A program made the position numbers and the translations under genes. DNA of 64,000 bases from Micromonospora musae (GTDB lineage Bacteria > Actinomycetota > Actinomycetes > Mycobacteriales > Micromonosporaceae): assembly GCF_003626635.1 (NCBI RefSeq), contig NZ_RAZT01000002.1:124001-188000 (forward strand), read 5' to 3'. The notes beneath the pieces are model-generated. The model was not told the DNA's origin. It worked only from the letters and a program-made list of their open reading frames with translations, and did not search any database. Shown in pieces: positions 18,148 through 26,671 of this stretch. How positions within the stretch are numbered: the first letter of the stretch is position 1; each line of letters begins with the position of its first letter.

Positions 18148-18852
18148 ATGAGCGTGCAACCGACATGGCTCGTGATGCTCTCGTGGGCAGCGCTCTCCGT
18201 GGGATTCGCCAGCACCGCGGCCATCGTCGTCGACCACGTTGTTCTCCGATATCGTCAGCCGTCCAGGGTAATGGAGATAGTCTGGCCGACCACCGCGCTC
18301 TACTTCGGCCCGGCAGCCGTGCTGACCTACCACAAATGGGGTAGACCCCAATCTCGCCGGTGGCTGGAGCGGTACGGCAACCCGCCCAAGAGGTCGCGAC
18401 ACGCCGCCGGAGTGATCGAGACGTTTCACTGTGCGACACACTGCACCCTGGGCGCCATCATTGCGACGGTTACCGTCTTCAGCCTTGACCTCGAGATATT
18501 CGGTAGTGCCCGGTGGCCCGAATTCGTCGGGGACTATCTGGGCGCAGTGGCGATCGGAATCGCATTCCGATACGCCACCGAGGCTCGCACGGGTGGCCGA
18601 CGAGCGCTGGCCGCGATGCGGAAGTTCTTCGCCGGCGATCTGCTGAGCGTGTCCTTCTTCGAGTTCGCGCTAATAGCCTGGCTGGTGCTGGCGGAACATT
18701 TTGTCTTCCACGAGACCCTTCGGCCCAGCAGTCCGGTGTTCTGGCTCATGGTCCAGATCGGGCTGCTCATCGGCCTCCTGGTCGCCTGGCCGCCTACCTT
18801 GTGGCTGATTCGCCGCGGCGTCAAACCCGACGTGCTTGGCACGCCTGCATAG
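18148..18852 (+). CDS. DUF4396 domain membrane protein
   Basis: About 234 residues with four to five hydrophobic segments. The conserved HCTLGAIIA, the WPTTALYFGP segment and the C-terminal FWLMVQIGLLIGLLVAWP plus WLIRRGVK match the DUF4396 family, often found near heavy-metal genes but without known function. The start is uncertain: ATG 18148 abuts GGAG, while GTG 18154 has a better 6-nt spacing. The gene is visibly less GC-rich than its neighbours (for example around 18220-18300), suggesting transfer. Confidence 0.72.
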   Translation: MSVQPTWLVMLSWAALSVGFASTAAIVVDHVVLRYRQPSRVMEIVWPTTALYFGPAAVLTYHKWGRPQSRRWLERYGNPPKRSRHAAGVIETFHCATHCTLGAIIATVTVFSLDLEIFGSARWPEFVGDYLGAVAIGIAFRYATEARTGGRRALAAMRKFFAGDLLSVSFFEFALIAWLVLAEHFVFHETLRPSSPVFWLMVQIGLLIGLLVAWPPTLWLIRRGVKPDVLGTPA

Positions 18853-18964
18853 GTAGCCGCGCCGGGCGCGCGGCGTCGATGCTCGGGCCGGTCCCGCCGA
18901 AGCCGCGCGCCGCCACCACAAGCCCACCAGGCCGCACAACATCGCCCGGGGCACACCGTTGTCA

Positions 18965-19018
18965 GTCACACGACACTGCATGGCTAGACATTAGTGTGTG
19001 GCACACAGTATCGTGTGA
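18965..19018 (+). promoter_or_regulatory. Nested palindromes upstream of the PadR gene
   Basis: TGTGTGGCACACA (18995-19007) is a perfect 13-bp palindrome. Outside it, TCACACGA (18965-18972) and TCGTGTGA (19011-19018) are exact inverted arms. The latter ends just before the PadR ATG at 19022. This is a probable autoregulatory operator. Confidence 0.6.
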
Positions 19019-19021
19019 TGC

Positions 19022-19363
19022 ATGGCCAGCGACGAAGTGCTACGGACCCATCTCCAGGAGCTACGCCGGGGAACGGTCGTGGTGGCGAGCCTGATCGCAT
19101 TGCGCCACCCCGACTACGGCTACTCACTGCTGCAACGGCTCACCGGGCACGGCTTCCCGGTGGACGCGAACACCCTCTACCCGCTGCTGCGCCGCCTCGA
19201 GGAACAGGGGCTGCTGACCAGCGAGTGGAACACCGAGGAAAGCCGGCCGCGCAAGTTCTACCGCACCAGCGACGAGGGCGAGTCGGTGCTCCACCGGCTC
19301 CTCGACGACCTCGCCGCCGTACAGACCTCTCTCACCGGGCTGATCGAAGGAGTAGAACGATGA
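19022..19363 (+). CDS. PadR-family transcriptional regulator
   Basis: 113 residues. Winged helix with SLIALRHPDYGYSLLQRL and VDANTLYPLLRRLEEQGLL, the PadR signature, and the wing RPRKFYRTSDEG. Small PadR-s2 type regulators repress neighbouring transporter or permease genes. The stop overlaps the next gene as ATGA, so the pair is co-translated. Upstream palindromes fit autoregulation. Confidence 0.93.
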   Translation: MASDEVLRTHLQELRRGTVVVASLIALRHPDYGYSLLQRLTGHGFPVDANTLYPLLRRLEEQGLLTSEWNTEESRPRKFYRTSDEGESVLHRLLDDLAAVQTSLTGLIEGVER

Positions 19364-20307
19364 CCTCCCTGACCGACCGCTACCTCGCCGCCACCCTGCG
19401 GACCGTGCCGGCCGCGCGGCGCGAGGAGATCGCGACCGAGCTGCGCGGCTCGATCGAGGACATGATCGACGGCCGCCGCGCCGACGGGCGGGACGCCGAG
19501 GCCGCCGAGCGTGAGGTCCTCACCGAGCTGGGCAACCCCGCGAAGCTGGCGGCCCGCTACGCCGACCGGCGGCTCCAGCTCATCGGCCCGACCTACTACC
19601 TGGCCTGGGAGCGGCTGATGAAGCTGCTGCTCAGCTTCGTCCCGGCTGTGGTCGCGCTCGCCGTCGGCCTGGCGGAGGGGACCGACGGCAACGGCGGTGA
19701 CGCGATCGGCAAGGCGGTCGTCGCCGCGATCCAGACCACTGTCAACATCGGCTTCTGGGTCACCCTGGTCTTCGCGGTGCTGGAGCGCACCAACGCCAAG
19801 CTCGACCTGCCGGAGTGGACCGTCGACCAGCTGCCCGAGGACCACACGAACCGGCAGATCGGCCTGGTCGACCTGGCCGCCTCGGTCGGCTGGCTGGTGC
19901 TGGTCATCGCCTACCTGCCGATCCAGCACTTCCGCTCGTTCGTGCCCGACAACGACGGCGGCAACCTGCCGATCCTCGACCCGGCGCTCTGGAGCTTCTG
20001 GCTGCCGTTCCTGATGGTGGTGCTGGTCGCCAGCGTCGGCCTGGAGTTCGCCAAGTACCGCGCCGGCCGCTGGACGTGGCCGCTGGTCGGGGTGAACGCG
20101 GCTCTGAACGTCGCGTTCTCGGCCCCGCTGATCTGGCTGATCTCGACCGACCGGCTGTTCAACCCGGACTTCGTCAACCGGTGGGAGTGGCTCTCCCAGC
20201 CGGAGAACCTGAACAACGTCGCCACGCTCGTCGTCGTCGGCACGGTGCTGATCGCCGGCTGGGACATCATCGACAGCTCGATCAAGGCGTACCGCAACCG
20301 GCACTGA
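19360..20307 (+). CDS. PadR-partner membrane protein with N-terminal HAAS-like domain
   Basis: 315 residues. Residues 1-75 form a charged helical domain (EEIATELRGSIEDMIDGRR) like the HAAS/permease-prefix domain encoded beside PadR genes; about five to six membrane segments follow. Start at 19360 by ATGA overlap with PadR. Such PadR-HAAS pairs are common in actinobacteria and are thought to sense membrane state or regulate a transporter; the function is not known. Confidence 0.75.
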   Translation: MTSLTDRYLAATLRTVPAARREEIATELRGSIEDMIDGRRADGRDAEAAEREVLTELGNPAKLAARYADRRLQLIGPTYYLAWERLMKLLLSFVPAVVALAVGLAEGTDGNGGDAIGKAVVAAIQTTVNIGFWVTLVFAVLERTNAKLDLPEWTVDQLPEDHTNRQIGLVDLAASVGWLVLVIAYLPIQHFRSFVPDNDGGNLPILDPALWSFWLPFLMVVLVASVGLEFAKYRAGRWTWPLVGVNAALNVAFSAPLIWLISTDRLFNPDFVNRWEWLSQPENLNNVATLVVVGTVLIAGWDIIDSSIKAYRNRH

Positions 20308-20323
20308 CGCGCTCCGGCGCGAC

Positions 20324-20355
20324 GCGGCCCGGCACTCACGGGGGTGCCGGGCCGC
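20324..20355 (+). terminator. Hairpin terminator after the PadR operon
   Basis: A perfect 12-bp stem GCGGCCCGGCAC / GTGCCGGGCCGC with an 8-nt loop, 17 nt after the stop and just before the convergent DUF397 gene; it could serve both strands. Confidence 0.7.
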
Positions 20356-20368
20356 AGCGCGTCCAACG

Positions 20369-20575
20369 CTAGTCGGGGGCGTGCAGGGCTCCAGTGGTGG
20401 CCGCGGCGAGGAAACCGGTCCAGGCCGCGGGGCCGAAGGCCAGCACCGGCCCACCCCGGTCCTTGCTGTCGCGTACGGCCACCACGTCGGCCAGGTTCGT
20501 CGCCACCTCGACACAGGTGGACCCGCCGTTGCTGCTGCGGGTCGACTTTCGCCAAACGGCGCCGCTCAGGTCCAC
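20369..20575 (-). CDS. DUF397 domain protein
   Basis: 68 residues starting VDLSGAVWRKSTRSS and containing GGSTCVEVA, VAVRDSKD and FGPAAWTGFL, the complete DUF397 consensus. It starts inside the end of the XRE gene (10-nt overlap). In streptomycetes DUF397 proteins (Scr2-like) pair with Scr1-type XRE regulators as toxin-antitoxin-like modules. The exact start could be the GTG at 20575 or 20578. Confidence 0.9.
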   Translation of the reverse strand: MDLSGAVWRKSTRSSNGGSTCVEVATNLADVVAVRDSKDRGGPVLAFGPAAWTGFLAAATTGALHAPD

Positions 20576-21372
20576 CACTGCGCCACCTCCCGTATCAGTT
20601 CGCGAGACGCGCGACGGGGCAACGTCTCGCCTCGCACCCGCTCCCACGCCCGTTGAAGGCTGTTGACGTCATCAGGTCGATCAGTCACATGCGCACGTAA
20701 CTGGTTATCAAGATGGGCCACCTCCGCGCCATCTGTCGTGCGCGCCAGGATGAACGGCCCGGCGAGCCCAGGATGCATGCCCGCGTCGGCAGGCACCACA
20801 TGAATATCGATCTGAGGAAGTTCGCTCATCTCCACCAGATGGTTGAACTGCTGCGCCATCACGGCCGGTTCACCGATGCGCCGCCGCAGCACCGCCTCGT
20901 CGACGACGAAGACGACCTCCGGCGGGGACTCCCGGGTCAGCACCGCCTGGCGGGACAGCCGGGAGGTCACCCGCTGCTCCACCTCGGCCGCACGCAGCAT
21001 GCCGCCGCCGGTCAGCACCGCGCGGGCGTACGCCTCGGTCTGCAGCAGGCCGGGGATCAGCGACGGCTCGAACCAGCGGATCAGCGTCGCCTCCGCCTCG
21101 ACGGCGATCCACTCGCGTAGCCACGGCGGCGCGGCGTCGGCACGGACGAGGGTGAGCAGCCGTTCGAAGAAGCCCCGGGACTCCAGGGCCGCGTCGACGC
21201 GGGCCACGAAGTCCTGCGACGGCGTCCGGTGGCCGATCTCCACCATGCCGATCAGCGACGACGAGTAGTTGACCCGCTGGGCGAGCTCCTCCTGGCTCAA
21301 CCCGCGATCCCGGCGGGCGCGGCGCAGCTCGCCGCCGAGGAACTCCAGCGTGGACAGTCGCTCGTCGCCCAT
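20566..21372 (-). CDS. Scr1-type XRE helix-turn-helix regulator (DUF5753)
   Basis: 268 residues. The N-terminal Xre domain (LRRARRDRGLSQEELAQRVNYSSSLIGMVE) precedes a DUF5753 domain with WFEPSLIPGLLQTEAYARAVL and, near the C-terminus, a proline-rich ALxR-type tail. GGAGGTGTG before ATG 21372 fixes the start. It overlaps DUF397, forming the usual Scr1/Scr2-like module seen in many copies per actinomycete genome. A role in development or antibiotic regulation is known for some homologues; here it is inferred. Confidence 0.92.
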   Translation of the reverse strand: MGDERLSTLEFLGGELRRARRDRGLSQEELAQRVNYSSSLIGMVEIGHRTPSQDFVARVDAALESRGFFERLLTLVRADAAPPWLREWIAVEAEATLIRWFEPSLIPGLLQTEAYARAVLTGGGMLRAAEVEQRVTSRLSRQAVLTRESPPEVVFVVDEAVLRRRIGEPAVMAQQFNHLVEMSELPQIDIHVVPADAGMHPGLAGPFILARTTDGAEVAHLDNQLRAHVTDRPDDVNSLQRAWERVRGETLPRRASRELIREVAQWWT

Positions 21373-21524
21373 CACACCTCCACCACAGCCCGGCCACCGG
21401 TCACCACCGGACGCCACCGGCGGCCGCCTCGACGCCCACCACCGGCCGGTGACCTGTCGACGCCTTCCGACCGTAGTCGGCCGGGCAGCAGAGTGTGAAC
21501 AGGCACGGCGTGGAGGAGGGCGAC

Positions 21525-21941
21525 ATGGGCGGTGACGTGGTCCGTACCCCGGGAGGAGCGGTGAGCGCCGTGCGCCGACACGTCGCCGCGCGGCCGGCGT
21601 GGCGGTGCCGGGTGTGCGCGGCCCCGTGGCCGTGCCAGCCGGCGAAGCTGGCCCTGCGCGTCGAGTACGCGCACGACCCGGTGGGACTCTCCGTCTACCT
21701 GTGCGTGCTGCTGCACGACGCCGCCGCCGACTGGCTACGCCTCAACCCCCGCCCGCCGGACCCGGCGGAGCTCTTCGCCCGGTTCATCGCCTGGACGCGA
21801 CCGTGCGGGGCGCACGTCGAGCGCAGCCGGGTGGAGGTGCTGCTCGCGCGGGTGGCCGCCGTGACCCGCACACCGGTGGCTCCGCCACGCCGGGGCGTCC
21901 GCCCCGGAGAAACACCCGGGCGACGAAGACCGATGGGATGA
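21525..21941 (+). CDS. Small Cys-motif protein divergent from the XRE regulator
   Basis: About 138 residues with WRCRVCAAPWPC, a possible metal-binding CxxC plus WPC, followed by a helical core (GLSVYLCVLLHDAAADWL, ARFIAWTRP). Homologues of this type commonly lie divergently from XRE/DUF397 modules and are often labelled flavin reductase without good reason. The start at 21525 follows GGAGGAGG at 5-6 nt; the frame is open back to 21495. Function unknown, but position suggests it is the regulated target. Confidence 0.7.
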   Translation: MGGDVVRTPGGAVSAVRRHVAARPAWRCRVCAAPWPCQPAKLALRVEYAHDPVGLSVYLCVLLHDAAADWLRLNPRPPDPAELFARFIAWTRPCGAHVERSRVEVLLARVAAVTRTPVAPPRRGVRPGETPGRRRPMG

Positions 21942-21954
21942 CATCCTTGGCCAG

Positions 21955-23238
21955 GTGAGCACCCCCACACCCGGCGACGGCTGGCGCCGCCCCGGCCCCA
22001 CCCCGCACCAGCAGCGGCTCGACCTGTACGCCGGACTGGCCCTGACCGTGCTGGCGCTGTTCAACCTCACCCTCACCCGCAGCACCGGGTCGTTCCTGCT
22101 GGGGCCACCGCCCTCGGTGCCGGAGCAGATCTTCTGGACGGTGGCGGTGCCGCTGCCGCTGATCTGGCGGCGGCGGCACCCGGCCGTCACCATCGTCGTC
22201 GTCTCGGCCATGTTCATCGCCGCCCAGGCGCGCTCCGCCCCGGAGGCGCAGCTCTCCTCGTGGGCGCTCTTCGCCGCGATCTACTCCCTCGGCGCGTGGG
22301 GGCCGGACCGGCGGCTGTCCCGGCGGCTGCGGATCGGGGTGATCGTGACCATGTTCGCCTGGCTCGGCGTCTACTACGCGGTCACCGTCGGCAGCATCCC
22401 GCCCGACGCGTTCGCCCAGGCGGTCGGGCCGGTGCCACCGGTGCTCGCCGCCCTGGTGAGCGGGGTGCTGGTCAACGGGCTCTACTTCGGCTTCGCGTAC
22501 TTCTTCGGGGAGACGTCGTGGCTGGCCGCGTATCGGCAGCACGAGCTGGCGGAGCAGGCCGAGGAGCTGCGCCGCACGCAGGCCGAGGCGCGCGGGCAGG
22601 CCGTCGTCGGGGAGCGGGTACGCATCGCCCGCGAGTTGCACGACGTGGTCGCCCACCACGTGTCGGTGATGGGCGTGCAGGCCTCGGCGGCCCGCCGGGT
22701 CTTCGACCGGGACGCGACCAAGGCCCGCACCGCGCTGACCGCGATCGAGGAGACGGCCCGAACGGCCGTGGACGAGCTGCGCCGGATGCTCGGTGTGCTG
22801 CGCGCGAGCGAAGGCCCGCCGGAGCACGTCGAGGCGCCGGCCGGCGTCGACCGGGTCGAGGAGGTGGTGGAGCGGGCCCGCGACGCCGGGCTGCGGGCGA
22901 CGTTCGCGGTCTACGGGGAGGCGACGCCGCTGCCGGAGTCGGTGTCGCAGGCGGTCTACCGGGTCGTCCAGGAGGCGGTGACCAACGTGCTCAAACACGC
23001 CACCGGCGCCGGGGTGCTCGACGTGCGGCTGCGCTACCTGGCCATGGAGGTGGAGGTCGACGTGACCGACGACGGGCGGCCCACCCGAGCCCCCAATCCG
23101 GACGGGCTGGGCCTGATCGGCATGCGCGAGCGGGTCGCCACGCACGGCGGAGTGCTGGAGGCCGGGGAACGGGTCGGCGGTGGCTGGCGCATCCGCGCCC
23201 GCTTCCCGCTCGCGGTCGTCGTGGCGGAGCCGGTATGA
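21955..23238 (+). CDS. Two-component sensor histidine kinase, NarL/DesK type
   Basis: 427 residues. Residues 20-185 hold several membrane segments. The dimerisation/phosphoacceptor helix reads ERVRIARELHDVVAHHVSVM with the conserved His, and the HATPase domain ends GLGLIGMRERVATHGG. It phosphorylates the response regulator whose ATG overlaps its stop. The GTG start has no clear Shine-Dalgarno, and a weak CATCCT hexamer 13 nt upstream, so it may be leaderless. Signal unknown; the downstream ABC-2 transporter is a likely target. Confidence 0.93.
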   Translation: MSTPTPGDGWRRPGPTPHQQRLDLYAGLALTVLALFNLTLTRSTGSFLLGPPPSVPEQIFWTVAVPLPLIWRRRHPAVTIVVVSAMFIAAQARSAPEAQLSSWALFAAIYSLGAWGPDRRLSRRLRIGVIVTMFAWLGVYYAVTVGSIPPDAFAQAVGPVPPVLAALVSGVLVNGLYFGFAYFFGETSWLAAYRQHELAEQAEELRRTQAEARGQAVVGERVRIARELHDVVAHHVSVMGVQASAARRVFDRDATKARTALTAIEETARTAVDELRRMLGVLRASEGPPEHVEAPAGVDRVEEVVERARDAGLRATFAVYGEATPLPESVSQAVYRVVQEAVTNVLKHATGAGVLDVRLRYLAMEVEVDVTDDGRPTRAPNPDGLGLIGMRERVATHGGVLEAGERVGGGWRIRARFPLAVVVAEPV

Positions 23239-23948
23239 GCGCCGTGAACGGAGTCACCGGCGCGGACCGGCCGATCCGGGTGCTGCTCGCCGACGACCAG
23301 CACCTCGTGCGTACCGGCTTCCGGGTCATCCTCGAGGTGGAGGATGACATCGAGGTCGTCGGTGAGGCCGCCGACGGCGAGCGCGCGGTGGGCATGACCC
23401 GGGCGCTGCACCCCGACGTGGTGCTCATGGACGTGGAGATGCCCGGAATGGACGGGTTGGAGGCGACCCGGCGGATCACCGCCCCGGACGCCCCGGACGG
23501 GCCGGCGGTGCTGATCCTCACCACCTTCGACCGGGACGACTACCTCTTCGCCGCGCTGAGTGCCGGGGCGAGCGGGTTCCTGCTCAAGAACGGCACCCCG
23601 GAGTCGCTGATCGAGGCGATCCGGGTGGTGGCCCGCGGCGACGGGCTGCTCGCGCCGGAGCTGACCCGAAAGGTGATCGCCACCTTCGCCCGGCCCGGTG
23701 CGGCGGCCGGTGGGACGTCGAGGGCCGGCAGCTCTGCGGCATTGGAGGACTTGACGCCGCGTGAGCAGCAGGTGCTGGTGCTGATCGCCCGCGGTGCCAG
23801 CAACGCGGAGATCGCCGTCGACCTGAGCCTCGGCGAAGCCACGGTGAAGACGCACGTGAGCCGGGTGCTCGCGAAGCTCGGCCTGCGCGACCGGGTGCAG
23901 GCGGTGGTCTTCGCGTACGAGCACGGGGTGGTTCGCCCCGGCGGCTGA
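23235..23948 (+). CDS. Two-component response regulator, NarL/LuxR family
   Basis: 237 residues. Receiver domain with acidic pair LLADDQHLV, phospho-acceptor in VVLMDVEMPGMDG and Lys in FLLKNGTPE. The C-terminal LuxR helix-turn-helix contains LTPREQQVLVLIARGASNAE and TVKTHVSRVLAKL. The start is the ATG overlapping the kinase stop (ATGA). It pairs with the kinase and probably controls the ABC transporter immediately downstream. Confidence 0.94.
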   Translation: MSAVNGVTGADRPIRVLLADDQHLVRTGFRVILEVEDDIEVVGEAADGERAVGMTRALHPDVVLMDVEMPGMDGLEATRRITAPDAPDGPAVLILTTFDRDDYLFAALSAGASGFLLKNGTPESLIEAIRVVARGDGLLAPELTRKVIATFARPGAAAGGTSRAGSSAALEDLTPREQQVLVLIARGASNAEIAVDLSLGEATVKTHVSRVLAKLGLRDRVQAVVFAYEHGVVRPGG

Positions 23949-24030
23949 CCGCCATCCGCCGCCAGACGGACGCCGGGTCTCCGTCCGCCGACTGACGGCG
24001 GGCGGCGCCCGGCGATCTAGCGTGTTGACC

Positions 24031-24924
24031 GTGACCAGTGTGCTTCGCCTCGACGGCGTCGACCGCAGCTTCGGCGACCGGCAGGCACTCAAGAACGTGT
24101 CCTTCGATGTGGTGGCCGGTCGGATGACCGGCTTCGTCGGCGGTAACGGCGCCGGCAAGACCACCACCATGCGGATCATCCTCGGGGTGCTCGCCGCCGA
24201 CGCCGGTCGGGTGACGTGGCGGGGGGCGCCGCTGACCCCGGAGGTCCGGCGACACTTCGGCTACATGCCGGAGGAGCGTGGCCTGTACCCCAAGATGAGC
24301 GTCCGCGAGCAGGTGGTCTACCTGGGTCGCCTGCACGGCATGACCGCCGCGGCCGCCGAGCGCGCCACCGAGGCGCTGCTGGAGCGGGTGGGGCTCGCCG
24401 AGCGCGGCGGTGACCTGCTGGAGACGCTCTCGCTCGGCAACCAGCAGCGCGCGCAGATCGCCGCCGCGCTGGTGCACGATCCCGAGGTGCTCGTGCTCGA
24501 CGAGCCGTTCTCCGGCCTCGACCCGCTGGCCGTGGACACGGTCGTCGGCGTGCTGCGGGAACGGGCCGCGGCCGGTACGCCGGTGCTCTTCTCCAGTCAC
24601 CAGCTCGACGTGGTCGAGCGGCTCTGCGACGACCTCGTGATCATCGCGGACGGGGTGATCCGGGCGGCGGGCGACCGGGAGCAGCTGCGCAAGACGTACA
24701 CCTCGCCCCGCTTCGAGCTGGTGGTGGAGACCGACGCCGGCTGGCTGCGGGACCAGCCCGGCGTGACCCTGGTCGACCTGGACGGCGCCCGCGCCGTCTT
24801 CGACCTGGCCGTCGGCACCGACGAGCAGCCGGTGCTGCACGCGGCGCTGGCACGCGGCCCGGTACGCGCGTTCCGGCCGGTCACCCCGTCCCTCACCGAG
24901 ATCTTCCGAGAGGTCGCCCAGTGA
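24031..24924 (+). CDS. ABC-2 type transporter ATP-binding protein (NatA-like)
   Basis: 297 residues with Walker A GGNGAGKTTTMRIILG, signature LSLGNQQRAQIAAAL and Walker B VLVLDEPFSGLDPLA. The LSLGNQQ form and the C-terminal extension are typical of NatA-like exporters. The start was placed at GTG 24031 because the -10 hexamer TAGCGT (24018-24023) overlaps the alternative GTG at 24022 and lies 13 nt upstream, implying a leaderless mRNA. Coupled to the permease by a GTGA overlap. Confidence 0.92.
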   Translation: MTSVLRLDGVDRSFGDRQALKNVSFDVVAGRMTGFVGGNGAGKTTTMRIILGVLAADAGRVTWRGAPLTPEVRRHFGYMPEERGLYPKMSVREQVVYLGRLHGMTAAAAERATEALLERVGLAERGGDLLETLSLGNQQRAQIAAALVHDPEVLVLDEPFSGLDPLAVDTVVGVLRERAAAGTPVLFSSHQLDVVERLCDDLVIIADGVIRAAGDREQLRKTYTSPRFELVVETDAGWLRDQPGVTLVDLDGARAVFDLAVGTDEQPVLHAALARGPVRAFRPVTPSLTEIFREVAQ

Positions 24925-25982
24925 ACACCGTGCAGGCCACCCGCCTGGTCGCCGCCCGGGAGATCCGGGTCAAGCTGCGCGACAAGACCTTCCTGTTCAG
25001 CACCCTGTTCTTCCTGCTGATCGCCGCCGCGGCGACCATCCTGCCGCCGCTGCTCTCCGGCGGACCGTCCACGGTGGCGGTCACCGAGCAGTCGGCCGGC
25101 CCGCTGCGGGCGGCCGGGCTGGAGGTGCGGACGGTGCCCGACGACCGCGCCGCCGAGCAGGCGGTCCGCGACGACGAGGTGGACGCGGCCGTCGTCTCCG
25201 GCCCGGCCGTGCTCGCCATGGACGAGGCCCCCGACGACGTGGTGGCCGCGCTCAGCAGCCAACCGCAGGTGCGGCTGCTTGACCCGGACGCGCTGGATCC
25301 GGTGGCCGCCTTCCTGGTGCCGTTCTTCTTCGCGTTCATCTTCTACGTCACGTCGCAGGTCTTCGGCGTGCAGATCGCGCAGAGCATCATCGAGGAGAAG
25401 CAGACCCGGATCGTGGAGATCCTGGCCGCCGCGGTGCCGGTCCGGGCGTTGCTGGCCGGCAAGATGGTCGCCGGCACGCTGCTGGCCCTCGGGCAGATCG
25501 TGCTGGTGGCCCTCGTCGCGGTCGCCGGCATGGCCTTCGGGGACGGCGGTGGCCTGCTCCCCCTGCTGGGTCCGGCGATCGGCTGGTTCGTGCCGTTCTT
25601 CATCGTGGGCTTCGTGCTGGTGGCGGCCATGTGGGCGGCGGCCGGGGCACTGGTCAACCGGCTGGAGGACATCGGCGGGGTCTCCACGCCGGTGCAGCTC
25701 GCGGTGATGCTGCCCTTCTTCGCGGTGATCTTCCTGAAGGACAACGCGACGGCCATGCAGGTGCTGTCCTACGTGCCGTTCTCCGCGCCGACGGCGATGC
25801 CGCTGCGACTGTTCAACGGGGACGCCGCCATCTGGGAACCGGTGGCGGCGCTGGTCCTGCTGCTGCTCACGGCCTTCGCGTTCCTGCTCGCCGGGGCCCG
25901 CGTGTACCAGGGGGCGCTGCTGCGCACCAACGGCCGCACCTCGATCCGGACGGCCTGGCGGTCCCGCGAGAGCGTGAGCTGA
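24921..25982 (+). CDS. ABC-2 type transporter permease (NatB-like)
   Basis: 353 residues. Membrane segment near residue 25-45, a large extracytoplasmic domain (about 45-130), then five further segments from about 135; the motif IAQSIIEEKQTRIVEILAAA after the second segment is diagnostic of NatB-like ABC-2 permeases. Forms an export complex with the preceding ATPase. In Bacillus NatAB extrudes sodium; other members move peptides or drugs, so the substrate is open. Followed by a strong terminator. Confidence 0.9.
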   Translation: MNTVQATRLVAAREIRVKLRDKTFLFSTLFFLLIAAAATILPPLLSGGPSTVAVTEQSAGPLRAAGLEVRTVPDDRAAEQAVRDDEVDAAVVSGPAVLAMDEAPDDVVAALSSQPQVRLLDPDALDPVAAFLVPFFFAFIFYVTSQVFGVQIAQSIIEEKQTRIVEILAAAVPVRALLAGKMVAGTLLALGQIVLVALVAVAGMAFGDGGGLLPLLGPAIGWFVPFFIVGFVLVAAMWAAAGALVNRLEDIGGVSTPVQLAVMLPFFAVIFLKDNATAMQVLSYVPFSAPTAMPLRLFNGDAAIWEPVAALVLLLLTAFAFLLAGARVYQGALLRTNGRTSIRTAWRSRESVS

Positions 25983-25999
25983 CCGGGTCGACCGGCTTC

Positions 26000-26043
26000 G
26001 GGTGGCCGAGGTGGTGGCGTTCGGGCCACCACCTCGGCCACCC
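26000..26043. terminator. Bidirectional 19-bp hairpin between convergent genes
   Basis: Perfect 19-bp arms at 26000-26018 (GGGTGGCCGAGGTGGTGGC) and 26025-26043 with a 6-nt loop, lying between the ABC permease stop and the DUF402 stop. Confidence 0.8.
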
Positions 26044-26049
26044 GGCGGT

Positions 26050-26664
26050 TCAGCAGGGAACGGTGTGCCAACCGTCGGGCAGCCGGGGCACCAGCCAGGA
26101 CGGGTCGGGCGTCCACGCCGCCCAGCTCTCGTCCCACCAGCGTTGCCCGGCGTCCAGCAGCGCGGCGATCCGGTCGCCCTCGGCACGGATCGCCTCGGCC
26201 ATCCCCGGGTAGCGCCCCTCGACGAGGCGCTGCGCGAACAGCTCCACGTCCTTCCAGACGTACCGCTCGGCGTCCGCGCCCCACCACAGATCCAGCTCGT
26301 GGTCGAGGGTGTCCACCCCGATCGGTGTACGCCGCAGCGGGTCCTGGAGGTTGAAGTACCAACCGGTGAAGGCACGCTCCGGCCCCGACCAGAAGAGGTC
26401 CACCGAGTGCGCCTCGCCGGGGTGGTGCAGCATCAGCTTGCCGTGCCCGCTCCAGGCCTGGTGGCCGGCGAGCTGCCACGGGTGCCGGCCGGCCGGGAAG
26501 ACGCCCGACTCCGGGAACCCGAACGCGGCGCCCGAGGGCAGGTAGAGGGCGAGCAGCTCCGGTGAATCCTCGACGCAGATAGTCGGGACGGCGAACCAGA
26601 CCTCGCCGAGAAGCACCTCGCGCCGGACGACCACGTCGCCCGGCGCGAATCGCTGCGTGGTCAC
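26050..26664 (-). CDS. DUF402 domain protein
   Basis: 204 residues, GTG start. Contains the DUF402 core: YFNLQDPLRRTPIGVDTLDHELDLWW, with acidic residues likely binding divalent metal. The DUF402/FomD fold includes nucleotide phosphohydrolases, so a phosphatase on a nucleotide substrate is possible. It starts 7 nt after yebC and is probably co-transcribed with it. Confidence 0.85.
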   Translation of the reverse strand: MTTQRFAPGDVVVRREVLLGEVWFAVPTICVEDSPELLALYLPSGAAFGFPESGVFPAGRHPWQLAGHQAWSGHGKLMLHHPGEAHSVDLFWSGPERAFTGWYFNLQDPLRRTPIGVDTLDHELDLWWGADAERYVWKDVELFAQRLVEGRYPGMAEAIRAEGDRIAALLDAGQRWWDESWAAWTPDPSWLVPRLPDGWHTVPC

Positions 26665-26671
26665 GGCCGGC

